Notes: generated by a model not told the origin, from the letters alone. 64,000 bases of DNA from Phycisphaerae bacterium (GCA_002706885.1 PAKY01000064.1:1-64000); one strand, 5' to 3'; shown: positions 9,182 through 18,162, counted from the stretch's first letter. Made by a program: numbers and translations.

Positions 9182-9925
9182 ATGCGCCATCAGGTCAGCA
9201 TGGGAGCGATCGCGGGGACTCTGGCGATCGCGGGCGTCGCTCAGGGCGGCACGACCACGATCGAGTTCACGATCCAATCGGATACGCACGACAACTTCCG
9301 ATTCTCCGTCTTCCACCGCGCCAACCAGAGCCCGGGCAACTCGGACTCCAACGGCGACGGTTTCGACGACCACAACGGCGCCAACGCCCTTCAGGGCTTC
9401 ACCGGCTCGTTCATTGCGGTCTACGACGACATCGCGGAGACGCTCGAGTTCACCAGCTTCAGCGGGGATGTCGGCGGAACCGCCTTCGGTCTCGGCGCGG
9501 GCGAGAACACCCTCAATGTCGGCGCCGCCGATGGCCCTGAGGGGCGCGTCGTGAGCGGCGCTGGCGCCCAGGGCCCCCGAGCGGGCGAAGCCGCGACTGC
9601 CGGCCTTTCGCTCAGCCTTGGCGGCCAGGACGTGCAATTCTACTTCGACGACTTTGCTTGGAATTCGCTCGCCAACCAGTTCTTCAACGGCGACATCCCG
9701 GGCGGCGCGCCCGGCTCGGGCGACGCGTTCGGGCTCGGGCTCTGGGGGCTGGCGAGCAACGCGGGTGATCCGCTCGGATTCGGTGGCGCGTACCTTGGCA
9801 TCGATCTCTGGGCGACCGGCACGGTCATCTCGACCGGCTCGTCAGTGCCGCTTCCGAGCCCCGCTGCGCTCGGCGGCGCCGGCGTTTTTGGTGTCATTCT
9901 CTCGCGACGTCGTCGCGATCGCTAA
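9182..9925 (+). CDS. Exported protein with VPLP-type (PEP-CTERM-like) C-terminal sorting tail
   Basis: A 247-residue exported protein of unknown function. The ATG follows GGAGGG with suitable spacing, and the N-terminus is a signal peptide (MRHQVSMGAIAGTLAIAGVAQGG). The mature part looks all-beta and has an Asp/Asn-rich stretch, NSDSNGDGFDDHNG, at about residues 57-70 that resembles a calcium-binding loop. The tail VPLPSPAALGGAGVFGVILSRRRRDR has the Pro motif, hydrophobic helix and Arg cluster of exosortase substrates and is almost the same as those at 6431, 7264 and 10705. Surface display after tail processing is inferred from family knowledge. Confidence 0.78.
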   Translation: MRHQVSMGAIAGTLAIAGVAQGGTTTIEFTIQSDTHDNFRFSVFHRANQSPGNSDSNGDGFDDHNGANALQGFTGSFIAVYDDIAETLEFTSFSGDVGGTAFGLGAGENTLNVGAADGPEGRVVSGAGAQGPRAGEAATAGLSLSLGGQDVQFYFDDFAWNSLANQFFNGDIPGGAPGSGDAFGLGLWGLASNAGDPLGFGGAYLGIDLWATGTVISTGSSVPLPSPAALGGAGVFGVILSRRRRDR

Positions 9926-10087
9926 GCGTTGATGGAGCAATGACCTCGGCCCGCGGGCCGTCAGAGGACGACGCGTGGTAGCCGATAATTCGCGGAGATT
10001 CGCTTTGGAGGGGTAGCCCCCCTGTCGATAGCGTGAGCGATTCGATTTCGATACCGCCCGAATAAGGCGTAGGGAAGGAAAGAATAC

Positions 10088-10705
10088 ATGCGTGGAAACA
10101 TCCTTTGTGCGCGCGCCGTCTGCGCGGGCTCTGTGTGTGGCTCGGCGTTGTCGGCGGCCGCCGCGCCGACGCCGATCGCGATCACCTTCGAACCGTCGGA
10201 CGGGATCTTCCTCCCGCCCGCCACCGTCGTCGACAATCAGTACCTCGCGACACAGTTCATCGACTTCAACGCGTCGGCGAACATCGAGCTCGACGCGGAA
10301 TCCTCGACCGACTTCTTCGAGTCGCGGGCCGCGGGCTCGTTCCTCACGAGCGTGACGCTCGAGATGACCTCGGCGCCGGGCCGCGCGTTCGAGTACCTGT
10401 CGTTCGACCTCGGGATCCTCCAGCAGCAGACGATCCTCGTCCAGGCGTATGACGCCATGGGCGTCGTGGTGTTCTCGCAGTCGTACACCGACAACGTCCC
10501 GGGCGAGGCCGACTTCAACGTCGACATCAGCGGCGTCGGCGCATTCACCCGGGTGACACTCGCCGACAGCGGCAGCACCTTCGGCGTCGACAACATCTTC
10601 GGCTCGACCGAGATCCAGGGCGGAGCGATCCCGCTTCCGCACCCCGCCGCGCTCGCCTCGGCGGGCATCTGCGGACTGGTGTTCGTCCGTCGTCGGCGCG
10701 GCTGA
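10088..10705 (+). CDS. Exported protein with IPLP-type (PEP-CTERM-like) C-terminal sorting tail
   Basis: A 205-residue exported protein of unknown function. The ATG at 10088 follows a purine-rich AGGGAAGGAAAG, and residues 1-26 form a signal peptide ending near SAAAAP. The body (ITFEPSDGIF..., VTLEMTSAPGRAFEYLSFDLG) looks like a single beta-sandwich domain of the kind common in PEP-CTERM proteins. The tail IPLPHPAALASAGICGLVFVRRRRG closes the protein with the Pro motif, helix and four Arg. It is the fourth such gene in 5 kb and is followed by a clear terminator. Confidence 0.76.
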   Translation: MRGNILCARAVCAGSVCGSALSAAAAPTPIAITFEPSDGIFLPPATVVDNQYLATQFIDFNASANIELDAESSTDFFESRAAGSFLTSVTLEMTSAPGRAFEYLSFDLGILQQQTILVQAYDAMGVVVFSQSYTDNVPGEADFNVDISGVGAFTRVTLADSGSTFGVDNIFGSTEIQGGAIPLPHPAALASAGICGLVFVRRRRG

Positions 10706-10751
10706 TTCGCCGCCTTCGACGAACAACACCGTCAACCGAAACGATTCACAG

Positions 10752-10776
10752 AGGCGACCCCAGCGGTCGCCTTTTT
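10752..10776 (+). terminator. Rho-independent terminator after the 10088 gene
   Basis: Eight-base perfect stem AGGCGACC / GGTCGCCT with a 5-base CCAGC loop, running into TTTTT. It lies 47 bases after the stop codon and just before the 3' end of the convergent rfbC gene. Confidence 0.88.
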
Positions 10777-10833
10777 CGATTTGCCGAGTTGAGAAGACGC
10801 CCAGAGATCCGGATGGCCTGTCAGATCGGGCTG

Positions 10834-11391
10834 TCAGAACGGGCTGTCGAGATCGGCGAGCGTCGGCCACGAGGCGTCGCGGTCGTTCACGACAGGCGCG
10901 TCGTTCCCGCCGCCCCAGTCGATGCCGAGCGCCGGGTCGTTCCAGAGCAGTCCGCCCTCGTCGTCGCGGCTGTAGAAGCCGTCCACCTTGTAGAGCACGT
11001 GGCAGTCTGGGGTGAGAGTCTTGTACCCATGGGCGATCCCCTTGGGAACGAAGAGCTGACGGGCGTTGTCGCCCGAGAGCTCCACCGCGACATGGCGCCC
11101 GTAGCTCGGAGAACCGCGACGGATGTCCACGGCCACATCGAGAACGGATCCATGTGTCACCCGGAGGAGCTTCGACTGCGCCGAGGGCGGCGCCTGGAAA
11201 TGCAGCCCGCGCACGGTGTTCGGCTCAGCGGAGAAAGCGTGGTTGTCCTGCACGAACTCGACATCGATCCCAGCGGCCGCGAAGTCGCGCGAGCTGTAGG
11301 TCTCGCAGAACCAGCCCCGTTCGTCGCCGAATCGGCGTGGCTCGATGATGAACACACCCTCGATCTCGGTCGGCGTCACCTCGATCGGCAC
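10834..11391 (-). CDS. rfbC: dTDP-4-dehydrorhamnose 3,5-epimerase
   Basis: Third enzyme of dTDP-L-rhamnose synthesis, epimerising C3 and C5 of dTDP-4-keto-6-deoxyglucose. The 185-residue length fits the family. Family motifs are visible: GVFIIEPRRFGDERGWFCETY at the start (residues 12-32), QDNHAFS and VRGLHFQ with the catalytic-region His, SKLLRVTHGSVLDVAVDIR, and FVPKGIAHGYKTL. The start is a GTG, with one base between it and the rfbB stop, so it is the last gene of an rfbA-rfbD-rfbB-rfbC operon on the minus strand. Confidence 0.96.
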   Translation of the reverse strand: MPIEVTPTEIEGVFIIEPRRFGDERGWFCETYSSRDFAAAGIDVEFVQDNHAFSAEPNTVRGLHFQAPPSAQSKLLRVTHGSVLDVAVDIRRGSPSYGRHVAVELSGDNARQLFVPKGIAHGYKTLTPDCHVLYKVDGFYSRDDEGGLLWNDPALGIDWGGGNDAPVVNDRDASWPTLADLDSPF

Positions 11392-11392
11392 G

Positions 11393-12421
11393 TCAGCGTC
11401 CCCCGTACTGCTTGGCGTAGTAGTCGCGATAGGCGCCGCTCTTGACGCTCCGCCACCACGCCTCGTTGTCCTTGTACCACGCGACGGTGCTCTCCAACGC
11501 CCCAGGCCACGCGGACCACTGCGCCTTCCAACCGAGATCAGATGCCGCCTTCGACGAATCGATCGCGTATCGGCGGTCGTGGCCGAGGCGATCGGGCACG
11601 TACTTGATCATCTCCTCTCCGTGACCGAGGATCTCGAGGATCGCGTGCGTGAGCTCGAGGTTCGATCGCTCGTTGTCAGCGCCGAGGTTGTAGACCTCTC
11701 CCGGTCGGCCCTTCTCCAGCGTCGCGATGATGCCTTCCGCGTGATCGTCGACATGGATCCAATCGCGGACGTTCTTGCCGTCGCCATAGAGCGGAACCTT
11801 CTCGCCCTCGATCAGGTTGGTGACGAAGAGCGGGATTACCTTCTCAGGGAACTGGAACGGACCGAAGTTGTTCGAGCATCGCGTCGTCATCACGTTCAAG
11901 CCGAACGTGTGGTGGTAAGCCCGCGCGAACAGGTCGCCGCCGGCCTTGCTCGCCGAATAGGCGCTGTTCGGCTCGAGCGGTGAGCTCTCGGTGAACCGCT
12001 CGTCGGGGTTGTCGAGCGAGAGGCTTCCGTAGACCTCGTCGGTGCTGACGTACACGAGCGGCAGCCCGTCCGCTCCCGGCCCGCGCCGCCACGCCTCGAG
12101 CAGACGCTGCGTTCCGACGGTGTTCGATGCGACGAACGGAGCGGGGTCCATGATCGACCGATCGACGTGGCTCTCGGCCGCGAGGTGCAACACGCCGTCG
12201 CAGCCCTTGACGGCCTCCGTCACCGCCGCGTCGTCGCCCACGTCCGCGCGGATGAACGAGTACCGCGGATCGTCCTCGAACGGCGCGAGGTTCTCGAGGT
12301 TCGCCGAGTACGAGAGCGAATCGAGGACGACCACTTCGTAGTGATCGCGCTCCTTGAGCATCCGGGCCACGAGATTGGAGCCGATGAAACCCGCTCCGCC
12401 GGTTACCAGGACTCGTTTCAT
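11393..12421 (-). CDS. rfbB: dTDP-glucose 4,6-dehydratase
   Basis: NAD-dependent short-chain dehydrogenase-type enzyme that makes dTDP-4-keto-6-deoxyglucose from dTDP-glucose. The 342-residue protein shows GGAGFIGSN for cofactor binding at residues 8-16, HLAAESHVDRS, STDEVYG (the Asp-Glu catalytic pair), YSASKAGGD with the Tyr-Lys pair, and NNFGPFQFPEKVIPLF. It begins with ATG overlapping the rfbD stop by 4 bases (ATGA), so translation is coupled. Confidence 0.97.
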   Translation of the reverse strand: MKRVLVTGGAGFIGSNLVARMLKERDHYEVVVLDSLSYSANLENLAPFEDDPRYSFIRADVGDDAAVTEAVKGCDGVLHLAAESHVDRSIMDPAPFVASNTVGTQRLLEAWRRGPGADGLPLVYVSTDEVYGSLSLDNPDERFTESSPLEPNSAYSASKAGGDLFARAYHHTFGLNVMTTRCSNNFGPFQFPEKVIPLFVTNLIEGEKVPLYGDGKNVRDWIHVDDHAEGIIATLEKGRPGEVYNLGADNERSNLELTHAILEILGHGEEMIKYVPDRLGHDRRYAIDSSKAASDLGWKAQWSAWPGALESTVAWYKDNEAWWRSVKSGAYRDYYAKQYGGR

Positions 12422-13290
12422 GCCTGTCGATCCTCCGTCGCCTCCGTCGCGTCGCGGAGCGCCGCGCGGGTTTCTTCATGCCAGTGGGCCGGATCGCCCA
12501 GAGCCTCGTCGGTCGCCGATGTGTCGAGCACGCTGTAGGGCGGCCGCTTGGCGGGCCGCGGGAACGCGTCTGTTCCGCACGGCTCGACCCGGGCGTTTGA
12601 GCGCGTGACTCCGGCGATGAACTTCGCGAAGCCGTGCCAGGAACACTCGCCGCCGTCGGTCGAGTGGAACATGCCGCGTTCGCCCCTCGCGAGCAGCGCG
12701 AGCGACCGATCGGCGAGCTGACGCACCGAGCTCGGTCGACCGACCTGATCGCTCACGACCTTCAGCTCGTCGCGCTCGGCGAGCAGCCGCGCGATCGTCA
12801 GGACGAAGTTCTTGCCCCATGCGCCATAAAGCCAGCTCGTCCGGACGCAGATCCAATCCGCGTCGCTCTCCTCGAGCGCCCTTTCCCCCACCGCCTTTGA
12901 GCGTCCGTACGCGTTCAGGGGAGCCCGCGGGTGACCCGTCGTGTACGGCGTCGTCGACAGGCCGTCGAACACGTAGTCGGTGCTGAAGTGAACGAGCGTC
13001 GCGCCACCGACGGCGCAGGCCTTTGTCAACCGAGCGACGCCCTCGCCGTTGACGGCGGTCGCCTCGTCCTCGGCGGCTTCGGCGCCGTCGACGTCGGTCC
13101 AAGCGGCGCAGTTCACGACGGCCGCGGCGCCGAGGTCCGTGATCACTGTCTCCGGGATTCGCCCCGCGAGATCGATCGTGTCGCGACCGACGGCGAGGGT
13201 CCGGACGCCCTCCGATTCGAGGCGTCGGACCACGGCGCGGCCGAGCATGCCGCCTGCGCCGAGGACCGCGATCGGTTGCTCGAGTGCCAT
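12418..13290 (-). CDS. rfbD: dTDP-4-dehydrorhamnose reductase
   Basis: Final enzyme of dTDP-L-rhamnose synthesis (NAD(P)H-dependent reduction of the 4-keto group). The 290-residue length is normal. Motifs: GAGGMLGRAV near the N-terminus (nucleotide binding), VVNCAAWTDVDGAE, HFSTDYVFDG, YGRSKAVGE (Tyr-Lys catalytic pair) and RTSWLYG. It lies between rfbA (24 bases upstream) and rfbB (4-base overlap). Confidence 0.96.
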   Translation of the reverse strand: MALEQPIAVLGAGGMLGRAVVRRLESEGVRTLAVGRDTIDLAGRIPETVITDLGAAAVVNCAAWTDVDGAEAAEDEATAVNGEGVARLTKACAVGGATLVHFSTDYVFDGLSTTPYTTGHPRAPLNAYGRSKAVGERALEESDADWICVRTSWLYGAWGKNFVLTIARLLAERDELKVVSDQVGRPSSVRQLADRSLALLARGERGMFHSTDGGECSWHGFAKFIAGVTRSNARVEPCGTDAFPRPAKRPPYSVLDTSATDEALGDPAHWHEETRAALRDATEATEDRQA

Positions 13291-13314
13291 CCGCGCCCCC
13301 GCCGGTTCAGACGC

Positions 13315-14085
13315 TCAGGCGCCGATTTCAAACTTCACGGCGCCATCCACCCGATTCGCGCCCGCCTCGGCGACGAGATTCGAGGCGCGGTGCAGGCTTT
13401 CGATCGTGCCCGCGTCCGTCCACCAACCGTCGAGGAGGTTGTACCTGAGTTCGCCCCGCTCGAGGTAGGCGTTGTTGACGTCGGTGATCTCGAGCTCGCC
13501 CCGATCGCTCGGCTTCTGCTGCTTGGCGATCTCGAAGACGGTCTCGTCGAAGAAGTAGATCCCCGTCACCGCGTAGTTGCTCGGCGGATCGCTCGGCTTC
13601 TCGAGGATCCGCTTCACGGGCGAGTCGCCCGGCGCCCCCTCGAATTCGATCACGCCGAACCGCTGCGGATCGGGCACTTCCTTCAGGAGCACCCGCGCGC
13701 CGGACGGCTGGACGTAGAACTCGGCCGCGGCCTGGCGGATGTTCTTCTCGATGATGTTGTCACCGAGAACCACGCAGATCTTCTCACCGTCCGCGAAATC
13801 CTCGGCGAGCTTGAGGGCGTCGGCAATACCACCCTCCCCCTCCTGATAGGTGTATTCGAGGTGGCGGATGCCGAGGTGCTTGCCGTTCTTCAGCAGCTTG
13901 AGGAAGTCCCCCGCGTGCTCACCCCCGGTGACGATCAGGATCTCGTCGATCGCCGCGTTGAGCAGTGTCTGGATCGGGTAGTAGACCATGGGCCGGTCAT
14001 ACACCGGCAGAAGGTGCTTGTTCGTGACGAGGGTCATGGGCCGCAGACGCGAACCGAGACCACCCGCGAGAATGACGCCCTTCAT
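13315..14085 (-). CDS. rfbA: Glucose-1-phosphate thymidylyltransferase (short form)
   Basis: Makes dTDP-glucose from dTTP and glucose-1-phosphate and so feeds the three following genes. The ATG at 14085 gives MKGVILAGGLGSRLRPMT and has AAGGAG eight bases upstream; a start 27 bases further up would run through that ribosome site. Other motifs: NKHLLPVYDRPMVYYPI, VVLGDNI and EKPSDPPSNYAVTGIYFFD. At 256 residues it is shorter than the ~290-residue E. coli enzyme because it ends soon after the catalytic domain (WWTDAGTIESLHRA), as in short-form family members. First gene of the rhamnose operon. Confidence 0.95.
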   Translation of the reverse strand: MKGVILAGGLGSRLRPMTLVTNKHLLPVYDRPMVYYPIQTLLNAAIDEILIVTGGEHAGDFLKLLKNGKHLGIRHLEYTYQEGEGGIADALKLAEDFADGEKICVVLGDNIIEKNIRQAAAEFYVQPSGARVLLKEVPDPQRFGVIEFEGAPGDSPVKRILEKPSDPPSNYAVTGIYFFDETVFEIAKQQKPSDRGELEITDVNNAYLERGELRYNLLDGWWTDAGTIESLHRASNLVAEAGANRVDGAVKFEIGA

Positions 14086-14546
14086 CAGGTGTACTCCTTC
14101 CCCTTCTTCCACCTCGGACCGACCGGTTCGCCCGAAGCGTAGTTCAAATCAGTCGATCCCGTGGGCCGGCGCTCGACCGCCCGCCTTCGTTGGGGAACAT
14201 CGACACATCTGATCCGCGCCTCCCACGAGACAGGCGTGTTTCTCGATGACAGTGGCGTTTCCGTCGCGCCAAGGGGGGTCGGTCCCGGAGTTATCAGCCA
14301 GAGCGATTGGCGTCCTCGAGCGGGGCGATGGTCCGGGTCGGCGCGATGGCCCGAAAAGCCGCAAATACAGTCATTCTCGGATCTTCCCGGGGCCGATTGT
14401 TCCTCGTACATTGGTCGTGAGGGGGGGATGGCGACGTCATTCCGACCATGGGGGGCGGAGACCGCCGCGCGTTTCGCACCTTGTCTCTCCGGGTCACCGC
14501 CGGCCGTAGTTGCCCGGCGGTCAGTCGATGCCAAGGAGGTGTCCGC
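14086..14546. other. 461-base divergent intergenic region
   Basis: Separates the rhamnose operon (minus) from the malectin/beta-helix gene (plus) and should hold both promoters. A strong ribosome site AAGGAGGT at 14533-14540 belongs to the plus gene. Open frames exist through the region because of the high GC, but none has a plausible start, signal or domain. No convincing promoter hexamers or terminator could be assigned. Confidence 0.4.
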
Positions 14547-16907
14547 GTGAAGTCTTTTCTTAGGCGAGATTCCTGGCGATCGCTTCGAGCCGCGGCTTAT
14601 GCCGTAGCGTGTGCGGGTTCGGTGTCAGCCGTCCAATCGGCGTCGGCCGCCGAGCCGTACGTCCTGTACCGCGTCAACGCGGGCGGACCGGCCCTGCCGT
14701 CAAACGACGGTGGCGCCCTGTGGATGGCCGACAACACGAACGACGCGGACGGGACGACGTTCCACACGTCGGGCTCGGCGACGTTCTCGGGTTCGATCAA
14801 CAGCACGGACGACACCGTCCCGCCCGCGACGCAGTTGGGCATCTTCGGGACGCAGCGGTTCGACCGTATCGGCGGCAACGACCTGCAGTGGAACTTCCCG
14901 GTGCAGGAGGGCGTCGAGGTCGAGGTCCGTGTCTACTTCGCCGACATCTGGTCGGGCTCGGCCGCGCCGGGCTCACGCCGATTCACGGTGAAGGTCGATG
15001 GCCAGCCGCTGGTGTCGGATTTCGACATCTCCGCGACCGTTGGCCCGTCGATCGGCACCATGCGATCGCTGACGCTGGTCAGCGATGGCAACATCGATCT
15101 GGACTTCATTCACGGGATCGAGACGCCGCTGGTGAGCGGCGTCGAGATCATTGATACCCAGGGCGAGCTCACCCCCGAGGACGCCGGCGGTCCCGCCTCC
15201 TTCGGCGCCGCCCTCCCGTCACCGGACACAAAGTTCGTCTACGTGAGCAGTTCGATCGGCGACGACGCGAACGACGGCCGCTCGCCGCGAACTCCGAAGG
15301 CGACGCTTGAGGCCGCGACGGGCCTTCTCCGAGATGGCTCGCCGGACTGGCTTCTTCTGCGTCGTGGCGACACCTGGAACGAGGGCATCGGCTCCCTTCT
15401 TCCCAGTGGTGAGAGCGTCGCCGATCCGCTGATCGTCGCCCCCTTCGGCTCGGGCGACAACCCGCGCGTGGTGGCCTCGAACTCCGTCGGGGCCCTCCCT
15501 GCGGGCGACTTCGTGCGGATGCTCGACATCAACATCGCGGTCGAAGGCGAGGGGTTTGAGTGGGATCGTCCCGTGCCGTCCGCCGATTCGAGGGTGATCT
15601 TCGTCAGCAACTCCACCGGAAGCGACTCGAACGACGGCCTCTCGCCCGAGACCGCCGTTCGATCGATCGATCGTGGCTACGCCCTGCTCCGTGACGGCTA
15701 CCCCGACTGGTTGATGCTCCGCCGAGGCGACGTCTTCCAGAACGAGGGTCTCGGTGAGTTCCGCCCGAACGCCCCGATGGCGCTCTGGACCAAGGACGGG
15801 CGGAGCGAGGCCGAGCCGATGGTCGTCTCGACCTTCGGCGAGGGCCCCCGGCCCAAGCTCATCCCCCCGGGCGAGCACGGCGTCCAGATCGCCGGCGCCG
15901 ACCACCTCCGGATCCTGAGCGTCGAGTTCTCGCTCGGTGACCGTGCGCCGACCGACAAGGACTTCGCCGTCCGCTTCCTCGCGCCTGGCTCCGACGTGCA
16001 GTTCGTCGATATCCGCGCCCAGGGCTTCAGCAAGGCGTTCGTGATCCAGGCGAACGAGGGGCACGGCGGCATCAGCGACGTGCTCCTCTACCGCTGTGTG
16101 GTCCTCGATTCGCACGAGGGTCGCTCGTCCGGTGCGTTCATCTACCGCGTCGAGGACCTCAAGATCGTCGAGTGCGTCTTCGATCACAACGGCTGGCTCC
16201 CGGGCGAGACCCGCTCGATCTTCAACCACAACATCTACTCGAAGGAGTCGTTCCCCTTCCTGCTTCAGGGTAACATCCTCTCCCGCGGCGCCAGCTTCGG
16301 CGCCACCGTCAGCAACGACAGCGTGGAGACCCAGCTCCGCGACATCACGATCCGCGACAACCTGATGATCGGCAACGCGAACCAGTTCTCGGTCAGCAAG
16401 ACCGGGCCCGCGCCCGAGATCCTCAACCTCGCGATCAACGGCAACGCCGTGTTCGACGCGGGTGAGCGTTGGGTCGACGCGAACGGCAACGTCCGTGAGG
16501 GCTCGGCCTACGGCTTCGACGTCGCCGACGCCCGGGGACTCTCCGTCACCGACAACATCTTCCTCGACTCCCCCGAGTCGTTCAACGTCTTCAGCTTCGG
16601 CGTCCGCTACGGCAACAACAGCGAGAACGTCGTCGTCGCCAACAACACCGCCAGCTCCTTCGAGGACTGGGACCGCTACATCGATTTCGCCGACCCCGAG
16701 CTCCAGTACTCGGGCAACCGCATCTACGGCAGCCTCTCGGGCCTGCCCGGCGCCCCAACCATCGAGGCGTATGACGCTACCATCGGCGGCAACGGCTCCG
16801 TCGAGTCGTTCCTCGACGGCGCCCGCGCTCAGTCGATGAGCAACTGGAAGTACGAGTACACCGCGGCCGCGGTCATCAACTACCTGCGGTCGTCGTTGGG
16901 AAACTGA
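14547..16907 (+). CDS. Exported malectin-like plus duplicated-cap beta-helix protein
   Basis: A 786-residue exported protein. The GTG at 14547 is chosen because AAGGAGGT sits six bases before it and a signal peptide follows (MKSFLRRDSWRSLRAAAYAV... ending near SAASAAE). Residues ~40-205 resemble a malectin carbohydrate-binding domain (YRVNAGG, FNFPV-like QWNFPVQEG, VRVYFADIW, VDGQPLVSDFDI, DLDFIHG). Two copies of a beta-helix cap follow at ~229 and ~349: YVSSSIGDDANDGRSPRTP / FVSNSTGSDSNDGLSPETA, each ending LLRDGxPDWLxLRRGD. The second copy leads into a right-handed beta-helix to the C-terminus. The fold is used by polysaccharide lyases and C5-epimerases of EPS loci, so a role in trimming or modifying the exported polymer is likely but unproven; the catalytic residues cannot be named. 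Confidence 0.8.
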   Translation: MKSFLRRDSWRSLRAAAYAVACAGSVSAVQSASAAEPYVLYRVNAGGPALPSNDGGALWMADNTNDADGTTFHTSGSATFSGSINSTDDTVPPATQLGIFGTQRFDRIGGNDLQWNFPVQEGVEVEVRVYFADIWSGSAAPGSRRFTVKVDGQPLVSDFDISATVGPSIGTMRSLTLVSDGNIDLDFIHGIETPLVSGVEIIDTQGELTPEDAGGPASFGAALPSPDTKFVYVSSSIGDDANDGRSPRTPKATLEAATGLLRDGSPDWLLLRRGDTWNEGIGSLLPSGESVADPLIVAPFGSGDNPRVVASNSVGALPAGDFVRMLDINIAVEGEGFEWDRPVPSADSRVIFVSNSTGSDSNDGLSPETAVRSIDRGYALLRDGYPDWLMLRRGDVFQNEGLGEFRPNAPMALWTKDGRSEAEPMVVSTFGEGPRPKLIPPGEHGVQIAGADHLRILSVEFSLGDRAPTDKDFAVRFLAPGSDVQFVDIRAQGFSKAFVIQANEGHGGISDVLLYRCVVLDSHEGRSSGAFIYRVEDLKIVECVFDHNGWLPGETRSIFNHNIYSKESFPFLLQGNILSRGASFGATVSNDSVETQLRDITIRDNLMIGNANQFSVSKTGPAPEILNLAINGNAVFDAGERWVDANGNVREGSAYGFDVADARGLSVTDNIFLDSPESFNVFSFGVRYGNNSENVVVANNTASSFEDWDRYIDFADPELQYSGNRIYGSLSGLPGAPTIEAYDATIGGNGSVESFLDGARAQSMSNWKYEYTAAAVINYLRSSLGN

Positions 16908-16938
16908 GCATCGTGCGTCCCTCAACCGGGGACAACCC

Positions 16939-18162
16939 GTGAGACTCTGCGTTCTGATCCCGGAATTCCCGGGTCAGACGCATTCGTTCTTCCTCCGCGA
17001 GATCGATCTCCTCCGCGCGGCGGGGCACGAGGTCGTCACCGCGAGCACCCGACCGCCGCCACCGAACGAACGCGCCAGCGGCGCCGCGTTTGACGCGGAA
17101 GCGAGGCGTTGCGTCTATCTCGGCGAGCCAGCCCGCCTCGCGACGGGCGCCGCCACCGCGATCCTTGCCACGCTCGGCTCAGCCCCGAGACGCTCGATCG
17201 CGCGGCTGATCCGGGAAGCCGATTCGACGTCCGACACGATCGCGCTGCTCAAGATGCTCCCCGCAGGCGCCGCCCTCGCGAGCCTGGCCCGACGCCACGG
17301 GATCGATCACGTTCATGTTCACTCCTGCGCGAATGCCGCGACCGTCGCGACCGTCGCCCAGGCGCTCGGCGGCCCGCCCTACAGCCTCACCCTCCACACC
17401 CGGATCGACGCCTTTGGCGGCATGCAGCGTCTGAAATGGCGACACGCCTCCGCGGGGCTGCTCGTTGCCGACGCTCTGCGACAGGGGCTCATCGACGCCG
17501 TCGGCGACCCGAACGGCCTTCCGCCGCTCACCGTCGCGCCGATGGGCATCGACCCGGACGCCTTCCGTCTGACCGAAGAGGAACGAGCGACCCGCGCGAA
17601 CGGACGGTCCCTACGGGTCGTCACCTGCGGTCGCCTCCACCCGGGCAAGGGCCACGACGACCTGGTCCGAGCAACGGCCCGCCTGGCCGGTGAGGGTCGT
17701 GACGTCTCGCTCGCGATCATCGGCGAGGGCGCCGATCGGTCGAGGCTCGAGGCCCTGATCGGCGGGCTCGATCTCACGGGACGCGTCGAGCTGCTCGGCC
17801 AGAAGAGCCAGCCCGAGATCCGCGACATCCTCGCCCGATCCGATGTCTTTGCGCTCGCGAGCCACAACGAGGCGATCGGCGTCGCGACCATGGAGGCCAT
17901 GGCGATGGAGTTGCCCGTGGTCGTGACCGACGTCGGCGGTGTGCATGAGCTCGTGCAGGACGGCGAGACGGGCCTGATGGTCAAGCCCCACGAACCCGAC
18001 GCCATCGCGGACGCGATCCGCACGCTCGACGACGATCGGGATCTCGCCCGAACAATCGCGACGGCGGGCGCGCGGCGGGTCGCCGAGGGCTTCACATCTC
18101 GTGTCCGCGTCGAACGTCTCCTCACCGCGCTCGGCGATCAGGTATCGTCGCACGCGTCATGA
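16939..18162 (+). CDS. Glycosyltransferase family 4, EPS-type
   Basis: A 407-residue retaining GT-B glycosyltransferase predicted to add a sugar to a lipid-linked EPS intermediate at the cytoplasmic face. The N-terminal domain starts LIPEFPGQTHSFFLREIDLL. The C-terminal GT4 domain shows VTCGRLHPGKGHDDLVRA, IIGEGADRSRLEALI, and the nucleotide-sugar site ALASHNEAIGVATMEAMAMELPVV. The GTG start at 16939 follows the beta-helix gene after 31 bases, and the 3' end overlaps the next GT4 gene (ATGA). It is a paralogue of the GT4 at 22285 and of the second half of the fusion at 26128, all sharing the P-x(3)-T/S-F-x-RE opening. Donor and acceptor are unknown. Confidence 0.9.
   Translation: MRLCVLIPEFPGQTHSFFLREIDLLRAAGHEVVTASTRPPPPNERASGAAFDAEARRCVYLGEPARLATGAATAILATLGSAPRRSIARLIREADSTSDTIALLKMLPAGAALASLARRHGIDHVHVHSCANAATVATVAQALGGPPYSLTLHTRIDAFGGMQRLKWRHASAGLLVADALRQGLIDAVGDPNGLPPLTVAPMGIDPDAFRLTEEERATRANGRSLRVVTCGRLHPGKGHDDLVRATARLAGEGRDVSLAIIGEGADRSRLEALIGGLDLTGRVELLGQKSQPEIRDILARSDVFALASHNEAIGVATMEAMAMELPVVVTDVGGVHELVQDGETGLMVKPHEPDAIADAIRTLDDDRDLARTIATAGARRVAEGFTSRVRVERLLTALGDQVSSHAS

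Noticed and set aside
9947-9960. Terminator from the palindrome CGGCCCGCGGGCCG
   Set aside because: No room for a loop beyond the two central bases and no T run on either strand.
14161-14550. 129-codon plus-strand frame in the rfbA upstream gap
   Set aside because: No ribosome site, signal or domain; it overlaps the start and ribosome site of the malectin gene in another frame.
15219-16925. 568-codon minus-strand frame opposite the malectin/beta-helix gene
   Set aside because: Composition is Val/Asp/Glu/Gly-biased with no motif, and the plus-strand gene has a strong ribosome site and signal peptide.
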